Source: Aquilaria yunnanensis (lineage: Eukaryota; Streptophyta; Magnoliopsida; Malvales; Thymelaeaceae). Taken from it: DNA of 64,000 nucleotides. Where the stretch lies: NCBI GenBank assembly GCA_039654915.1, contig CM077595.1, positions 48,143,501-48,207,500 on the forward strand, in the 5' to 3' direction. Numbering within the stretch: the first letter of the stretch is position 1; each line of letters begins with the position of its first letter. Below are positions 57,234 to 64,000 of the stretch, one piece after another. The notes beneath the pieces were generated by a model. That model was not told the DNA's origin. It did no database searches and was given only the letters and a program-made list of their open reading frames with translations. Both the position numbers and the translations under genes were made by a program.

Positions 57234-60200
57234 TGATTCCCGGTGGCATCTTCATTGTATGACATGCTTGGCATGAGAGAAACTTTTAGTGAGAAGGTAT
57301 CTGCAAGATCTTGAACAAAGTGGGTTAAGAGCTCCTCAGAGTGTGTTTTCGGGGGAGAAGCCTCCAACGCCTAAGTTAGTATATGGGAGATAAGTTATTC
57401 AAGAGCAGAGAGTATTACCACCACACAAAAATGGGAGAATTAAAAGTGTGTCTTAATGGCCAAAAATCATTATATTATGTAATTCTCACTATAGTGATTG
57501 AAGTGTGAGGGGTAAAAGGCATGATCAATACCTCCTTAAAAGTGTTCCAAGTTGTTAACTTGGTCCTCAAGAAAAGCCTTAAGGATTGCTTGTTTTTCTA
57601 GCAACCTACGGACTTTTTTGTAAGTTTTTTGAAATTCGAGTACTCAATTGCAAAACTTTCACAAAAGGGATTTGGAGAGTTATGGGAAGAATATAAATGG
57701 TATGGAAGTGCTATTGGAGGAAAAAATTGCTTATAGAAGACAAGTATGGAGAAAGGAAAATACAAAAATGCTTTAAGGACTTAAGTGTCCTATTGTGTGC
57801 CTTTGGTTGTCCATGCTTATGACTTAAGTCAAATGGAAGTTTTGTGTGGTTAACCCACATAAGGAGGGTTGCTATGGCATGGGATAAGATGCTCAAATAT
57901 GGGCCAAGAGATTAAGGTAAATAAACCATGTCTTGTAGCAAGGAAAATCACATAAAGCTTGGTTAAGCTTGTCTAGTGTGTTTAGTGCACTTAAGACCAT
58001 ATAAGTGTCCATTCTTGGTTCTTATCTCCCAAATTACGGCCTTCACCAGCAAAAAAGAAGCCAGCCCTCTCCTCCACACTTCCTCCATAACCACCATACC
58101 TTTCAACTCAAAAGTACTTGCATTTGAAGTCAAGGAAGCACAATTGGAAGCTATTTGGTGCTATTGCTTAAGTGCACCTAAGATCAAGCTTTAATTTCAA
58201 CATACCCATCAAGGTACAGGTTTTCTTGGTTTCACGGGTTGTTTTCTATATTTTTCAAGCAACCATGGAGCCAGGGCTGAGCCTGGAAGAGAGCCATGAG
58301 CTTGATGAATCGAGCTTAGTGAGGGGAGTGCACTTATTGAAGGTTTTGTGACCTAGTGTGAGTGCGCAAAGATGGCAATGAAATGAGGGTTTCTAAAGCC
58401 CCAAGTTAGTACTAACTATTGTTAAAATCCTCCTAAGACCAACCATTAGCTTAAGGAGGGCTGCCATAGTGATTTATTTAAGTTTATTACATGTTTTATG
58501 GACTAATCTATGGTTATTGTTGCTGCTGCATTTCATGTGTTTGTTGGTTGTGAATGGTTGCTGCATTTGATTATTATATCTTGTATATATGCATTATGGT
58601 TTTTGTGTTTTAGTGCCTTTGGATGCAGGTTTTAATGATGGTTACATTGCCTATTGAATCCAAGTGCTACCCTTACTAAGTCTCTCAATGAAATTTACTC
58701 CCCTCAATTCTATCATTTCAGGTTTAGTAGAATGATCATATTCAAACTGACATTTGTGGTTTGAGTTTTGCTCTGAAATTTCAGGTACATGAACTTCCAT
58801 ATGTCTAGTTGTGATTTGGAAAGTTTGGAGATTTTAGGACCACATTTGGTATTTTTAATGGTGATACTTATTGTGTTGTGTAGAAGCTGTCCAGCATCCT
58901 ATTCTTGAGTCCATTGTGTCTCAGGCACTCTTGTGGCTTAGGATGTGTATTTAGCTGGGTTAAGACCATTTTGTAGTGCATGTAGCATGTACATGTAGTG
59001 TATGTAAAATGAGACAAGTATGCGAACATTTGAGTAATATTTTGCCTATGTAAGTGAAGTGGTGCAAAGCTGCCTACGTGTGAATGATGGGCTGCTTACT
59101 TGTAAATTCTGTTTTGGCTACATAAAGTTGTTAAAACCAAGGGAATGTAATTCCTATGTATAATAGACATATATGGGATAGCTTTGGAGGGTTTTCCTCT
59201 TGTGAATGAAGTGTTTGCACACTTATGAAATTTTGTATGGGCAAAATAGTCATAAAGTGACCAGAATTTTGACTCTACACTTAAAGTTTAAAAGCTCCCT
59301 ATGTAGAAGGAATCTTTGTATGAAATTTTCTCCATGCCTAGATAACATCTAGATGTTAAATTGGGATTTAGAATTTCTGAATTTGGAGCCCTGTAGCCAA
59401 AGATATGATGTTACAAAGTTGGGTAACTTACTGTTCATTTGGTCGGAATTTTGTAATCAACTTCAAAAATCCATAACTTGGTCCATAGGTGGGCTATTGA
59501 TGTAAAAAAAAATTCCTTAGTTTTCTCTAGGTCTCTAATTGATAATGGAGCAAAGAAAATAGGGGGTTACATAGCTAGAATGATACAGTTTATTAGTGGA
59601 AGTTAAAGGTGCAGTGACTGGTCACTAGAACTTAACAAGATTAAGACTTGTGCTAGTGTTTTCCTTCTTTGCTACAATAGTGTGCATGAAATGTGAATAT
59701 GTGTGTGATGGTTGGGCCAATATGCATGTGTTTACATAGTGCCCAAGAGGGCTACTTGGGTATGCACACTAAGGGTAATGTTCTGATGACCTACAGAACA
59801 TTACCAATCTTGGGAGTCTAAATGCACAATTTTGGCACCATAATTGGATTACCCCGGAGTAGGTAACAAAGAGTATAAAGAAGAGAGTCCCATGTCCTTT
59901 ACCTGGGTGCCTTCCGAGTATTTATAAAAGGATGGAGGGAGAAGGCCATTTTACACAACTTGTGTAGATCAGGACACGTGTTCGGCTAGAGGGTTCGTAC
60001 CTTCGAAGACAAGAATCTCCAATTGGCCGTAGGTAGTTTCGACCAGAGGGTAGAGGCACGTATGAGGCTTCTGTGTTAGATATTCCTTAATTGAATTTGT
60101 CATTTCTCCACAAAACCCCTTCGGCGGTGCGAGACTTTTTTGGGAAGAGATTTCCCCCGAGGACTACTGGAGAAGGCCCTTCGGATGGGCAGAACATCTT

Positions 60201-60491
60201 CGAGAGACATTTTCATTTGTTGAGGGTGGTAGGCCCAGATTCCCAAGGTTGGTAATGTACCTTTTTGAGGGTGGTAGAGAGTTTTTCTCTGGAGTCAAGT
60301 GTGTTAGGCTTCTAAGGTTGGTTGTGTGAATTCCCGAAGGTGGCGATGAGTCTTTTTCCCAGAGTCAACTATGTGTATTATTGAGGGTGGTGGAGAAATT
60401 CCTCCCAAGGTTGGTGTTATAAAACTCTAAGGATGGTGTTAGGTTCCTCTAAGGGAGAAGGTTTTTTTGGGCGATAGCCCTTCAGCTATCA
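57234..60491 (-). mobile_element. Tat-C1 3' LTR, split by a solo LTR
   Basis: The parts 57234-57412 and 59869-60491 together align with the LTR at 61816-62544. It begins TGATTCC and ends GCTATCA at 60491, with a tip hairpin at 60473-60490. CATGCCCCTCC (a polypurine tract on the minus strand) follows, so this is the 3' LTR of a minus-strand element. The solo LTR 57413-59868 lies in its middle. Confidence 0.85.
57413..59868 (+). mobile_element. Solo LTR of 2.5 kb (TGTTACC family)
   Basis: It starts TATTACC (TGTTACC with one change) and ends GGTAACA. The flanks are GAGAG (57408-57412) and AAGAG (59869-59873), a duplication with one mismatch. It is collinear with 18206-20689 on the other strand and with 1766-2526. 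A TATA-like CATATAAG near 57996 precedes a CT-rich run. No coding domain. Confidence 0.8.
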
Positions 60492-61263
60492 CATGCCCCT
60501 CCTTCGGAGTACCGAAGTTGTGTCCTCAGTACTAATCATTTGGGAGCATGTTTGCTAGAATCCTTCCTTTAGGAAGCTACAACTATCCCTGGTAGAAGAA
60601 CTTCTTTTATCCGAGGTCGTCTCCTCAGTGCAACTAGCTATCTTGGCCCAAGACACTTTGATGTAGTATCTCTTGGCCCAATTTCTTACTTTTGGCGAGG
60701 TTGCACCTTCGAAATATGAGGAGTTGTTCTATCCTTAAGTCGAATTCTCGATTTAACCAAGGTTGCACTTTGGAAGTGAGGAGCCATTGCCTTTTGCCAG
60801 TGAATTGTCTTGTCTTTTGACCGGGCAATCATGTCACTTCGGGATAGGCAATATAGTCCTGCTAGTGTCAGAAGGTGTGCCCTTGTTTCTCGCATCGTGT
60901 GACACATGTCACCAGATCGTTGGTGAACAATCGCATCCGTTACATCGGTTACGTCCCTTCTCTTACGAAGGGTCATTATGGCAACGCTTCGCCTGCCTCA
61001 ATCGATCTATATAAAGTCTTTTTCTTTCAGAGTTTCCTCACTTTTTCTACTTTCATTCCTTTTGCCCTCAGACTTTCTCTCACTTTCCAGGTTTTTCTTG
61101 CGGCAGTGTGAACGGCGGAGAGATTTCCGGCAAGTTTCGCGATGTTTTCTGAAGTTTCCCCTGTTTCCAGAATAGATGGGTTGCCTTCTGAGGTTGCTCT
61201 TCTTCTTCCTTTCTCTTTTCTTTTTCCTTCATCTGTCCAAGGTTAGGGTTTTAGTCACCGAGG
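60492..61263 (+). other. Tat-C1 interior before its antisense gene
   Basis: It holds the polypurine tract, a region rich in CGAAG/CTTCG words as in the other Tat interiors, and a TATA box at 61008-61015. No separate gene. Confidence 0.6.
61008..61015 (+). promoter_or_regulatory. TATA box of the Tat-C1 antisense gene
   Basis: TATATAAA, 256 bp before the ATG at 61264, followed by a CT-rich leader. Confidence 0.65.
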
Positions 61264-61815
61264 ATGTCGGCCAAACAAGCCAAGGTTTCTGCTTTTCTCG
61301 AGAGTTGGATCCCTCTCAACTCCCATATGAGCTGTGCGACTTTGAAGAAGTTAGAGAAATGGAGAAAAAAGTTCTTTCGTCTTTCTTATGGAAAAATTAG
61401 GCTCCCCGGTCACAATGAGCTGAGCTACCTTCCTCGGCCGAAGGAGGTTACTGTCTTCAAAGCACAATTCAAGGTAGGACTTCGTTATCCTCCTCCAAGG
61501 GTGATCTCTGACTTCTGCTATTTCCATGACATAACCATCAATCAGATGCCTCCGAACTCGTATGCCTACTTTAATGCCTTCCTTTGTATGTATGGGTTTT
61601 TCAAAATCATTCCACATTTTTTATTCTTTTCAAAATCGTTCCACACTTTATCTTTTTCTCTAATACTACAAACTTCATCCTATCCCGAATGGGGGATTTT
61701 ACTTCTTACTCCCTCGGAGATCTGGGAGCAAGAAATTTACATTCACCTTCGGCATTAAAGATAGTTGGCGAGGATGGCAGAAGAAATATTTCTTCATGGA
61801 GATTGATGAGAACTG
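61264..61815 (+). pseudogene. Antisense gene of Tat-C1, broken
   Basis: Exon 1 of the antisense family: FLESWIPLNSH, EKWRKKFFRLSYGKIRLP, FKVGLRYPPPRV, INQMPPNSYAYFNAFLC, then DSWRGWQKKYFF in shifted frames. A tandem duplication of about 31 bp (TTTTCAAAATC at 61598 and 61628) disturbs the frame near the IIPHF motif. At 61815 the Tat-C2 LTR cuts it at the residues after FFMEIDEN. The remainder is beyond the window, right of Tat-C2. Confidence 0.85.
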
Positions 61816-62544
61816 TGATGCCCGTCGGCATCCTTGTTGTATGACATGCTAGCCTGAAGGAGAGACTTTCAGTGTGCAAGTGTCTGCAAGACTTTGAAGA
61901 ACAAGGGTTAGAGACTCCCTGGAATGTGTTCCCGGGGGAGGAGCCTCTGACGTCCAAGTCAGTATTTGTGTGAGTAATAGTAAAGAACAAAGAACAATGA
62001 ATGAAGGAAAGTCTCCTATTCTTACCAAGGCCCCTCCCAGGTATTTATAGGAGAGTGGAGGGAGGGGGCTGTTTGACACAGCTTATTCAGATCATGACAC
62101 ATGTTCTGTCAGATTCGATCCGTAACTTCAGAGGTAGAAGTCTTCAGCTGGCCGTAGGCCGTTCTGGCCAGAGGGTAGGGGTGTGTGAGAGGTGTCTCTG
62201 TCAGAGGCTCCTTAACCATTTTTGTCATATCTCCTTAAGACCCCTTTGGGGTATGAGACCCCTTCGGGCGAAGATTTTCCCAAAGGGCTATTGGGGAAGG
62301 CCCTTCAGCAGAGTGGGTCACTTTTGGGAGATATTTTCCTCTACTGAGGATGGTGGATCTACTTTTCTGAGGTTGGTAGGTTTGTAAATCTGAGAGCGGT
62401 AAGGACCCCTTTTCCTGAAGGTAGTCATTTTCCCTTTTTGAGGGTGGTGTGAGTATGCTCCGAGGTCAGGGCTAAGTCCTTCCCAAGGTTGGTTTCAGGA
62501 TAGCTAATCAAGGGATTGTAGGGTCCATAGCCCTTCGGCTATCA
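61816..62544 (-). mobile_element. Tat-C2 3' LTR
   Basis: 729 bp, from TGATGCCCGTCGGCATC (hairpin 61817-61832) to ATAGCCCTTCGGCTATCA (hairpin 62527-62542). CATGCCCCCCTC follows, the polypurine tract of a minus-strand element. The five bases before it are AACTG; the right end is outside the window. It is inserted in the Tat-C1 antisense gene. Confidence 0.9.
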
Positions 62545-63302
62545 CATGCCCCCCTCGGGGAGCCAAAGAAGTATCTTCGGCATTAAGCCTTTGAGAGTGC
62601 AACATGGAGATTTTTACTGGAGGTGACAGTCGTCCCTGTTAGCATAGCTAACCTCTATCCGAGGTCCCCTTCTTCGGAGTGGGCACCTCTTTGGTTCAAG
62701 ATGCCTCTTTTGGCGAGGCAGTGTCTTCAGCGTTAGGTGGGACTCTTCAGCTTTTAGCCGAGCTTTTGATGTTCCCGAAGTTGTATCTTCGGGTGGGGAA
62801 AATATTCCCCCCTTCCTAAGTTTTTTGTCTTCTATTGCCTGTTAATGAATCGTCACATCTTCTAACCAGGTAGTCACGTCACTTCAGGCTAGGCTTACAT
62901 AGGTCTGCTAATGTCAGAAGGCGTGCCCTTATTTCTCGTGTTGGGTGACACTTGTCACTAGGTGACTGGCGAACGGTTGTGTCCGTTACATCGGTTACAT
63001 CCCTTCACCTGCGAAGGATTATTATGGCGACGCTTCACCTGCCTCATTCGGTCTATATGAACCCCTTTTCCTTTAGAGTTTTCCACACTTCTTAATTTCC
63101 ATTCCTTTTGCTCTCTGATTTCCTCCCCTCCTTCATCTTTTCTTGGCGGTGGTGCTAGCGGCAGAGCGATTTTTGGTGAGTTGTGGTCATTTTTTAAGTC
63201 CTTGTCTTCATCCCGAACTGGGCGGGTTATCTTCCGAAGTTCTTTTTTGTTTCAATTCCTTTCCCTAGGCGTTTCCGAGGTCGGATTCTTCTGTTCCCGT
63301 AC
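62545..63302 (+). other. Tat-C2 interior before its antisense gene
   Basis: It is collinear with 60492-61263, with the block GTCCGTTACATCGGTTACATC at about 62980-63000 shared between the two. A TATA-like TATATGAA is at 63054-63061. No separate gene. Confidence 0.6.
63054..63061 (+). promoter_or_regulatory. TATA-like box of the Tat-C2 antisense gene
   Basis: TATATGAA, 249 bp before the ATG at 63303; weaker than in the other copies. Confidence 0.45.
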
Positions 63303-63530
63303 ATGTCTTCTTACTATATAGAAGCTCATCCCGTTCCTAAGAGTTGGCTCCCACTTAACTCTCATCCGAGCTGTGCCACTTCAGAGAAAATGAAGAAGTG
63401 GTCGGCTAAATGTTTTCTCCCTTCCTATGCCGTCACCAGGCTTCCTAGTCCTGGTATGCCTAGCTATGCTCTTCATTCAATTGAGGTTACCGTCTTTAGG
63501 GCTCAGCTGAATGCGGGACTTCGGTATCCC
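63303..63530 (+). pseudogene. Antisense gene of Tat-C2, split
   Basis: 76 residues of exon 1 are open (VPKSWLPLNSHPSC, CFLPSYAVTRLPSPG, LNAGLRYP) until a TGTCACACCCC LTR enters at 63531. It is closer to the Tat-A protein than the Tat-C1 copy in having the SYAVTRLP motif whole. Residues after 63530 in this frame belong to the insertion. Confidence 0.85.
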
Positions 63531-64000
63531 TGTCACACCCCACACAGGCCCCAGCCTGTGCACTCTCAGTGCCACTCACCAATACTACCCAGGAAGTTAT
63601 TAAACACTTGTGTTCTTAAGTGTTATGAGTATTCTTTAATTTCGGCCAACTTTCCATTAGATAGTTTAAGTCTTATTTTCTTAAGCTTAAGGCCGAGGAA
63701 GTGCCCTAGGAGGCTTATGAGTTGTTATGTGTACTTACTTACAGCCTAAGGTAGAGTCCATAACATAAACTTGCAACACAAGGCAAGGATATATCATTAA
63801 CTTGCAACAGAAGGCAAGGCATACATCTATTTCTTTAAGTGTCTAGGATGTGTGCTCATCAAGTGTGCTACTCCAATGCATGTCAACCAAGAAGCCCATC
63901 ATATCAAGTTTTGGAAAAACATAAGTTTTCATGTTCATATGCATTCGGCCAAGTAAGGTTCACAAGAGGTTTGTTTCAAAAAAACCTTTCTATAAGCACA
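63531..64000 (-). mobile_element. TGTCAC-family LTR, cut by the window end
   Basis: It starts TGTCACACCCC and shares stretches with 13143-13620 (AAGTGTGCTACTCCAATGCATG and CAACCAAGAAGCCCAT, near 63870), so it is the same long-LTR family as 13143-17268. The expected target duplication is ATCCC (63526-63530). Confidence 0.8.

Noticed and set aside
1..64000. CRISPR arrays, rRNA or tRNA genes, operons
   Set aside because: None seen. The tandem repeats lack unique spacers of constant size, the genes have introns, and tRNA-like words occur only in the SINE and primer sites.

Overview
The window is nuclear DNA of a flowering plant, most likely a woody dicot; the species is not identifiable from sequence alone. 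It holds one ordinary gene and otherwise nested LTR retrotransposons. The gene, on the minus strand at 34425-45914, is an 11-exon homologue of EXECUTER2 (EX2), the chloroplast protein of singlet-oxygen retrograde signalling. Its exons join in frame through GT-AG introns to a 638-residue protein. Intron 5 carries a short copia derivative, which itself carries a TRIM. Both sides of the gene are closed off by Tat-type Ty3/gypsy elements.

Left part (1-22671): a Tat LTR cut by the window edge sits against a copia LTR fragment, which sits against a fragment of a third LTR family. A complete but dead Ty1/copia element follows (3049-12823, minus, TSD AAATG), with a foreign 1460-bp solo LTR (TSD ATAGT) at its integrase/RT junction. 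Next come a 290-bp tandem repeat split by a 4.1-kb solo LTR (TSD TTCAA), a 2.5-kb solo LTR (TSD AATGT) and two foldback elements.

Middle (22672-33984): a complete, young Tat element (minus, TSD ACCTG, 867-bp LTRs with 7 differences by eye). Its single-frame gag-pol is broken by four nonsense codons only. On the opposite strand, between pol and the 3' LTR, it carries an intact four-exon gene (708 residues) with its own TATA box. The same antisense gene, decayed, recurs in three other Tat copies in the window.

Right part (46528-64000): a diverged, deleted Tat element (Tat-B, plus strand) containing a copia 5' LTR; a copia LTR fragment; a degenerate stretch; then two stacked Tat elements of a third LTR subfamily (Tat-C1, Tat-C2). 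Tat-C2 lies in the antisense gene of Tat-C1, and a long LTR of the TGTCAC family lies in the antisense gene of Tat-C2.

The observations most worth following are the spliced antisense gene with a positionally conserved promoter, hairpins at the Tat LTR tips, a 10-bp-periodic AGCT array in a solo LTR, and clustered palindromic repeats in two elements. Comparisons and counts were made by eye; no search or alignment program was run.
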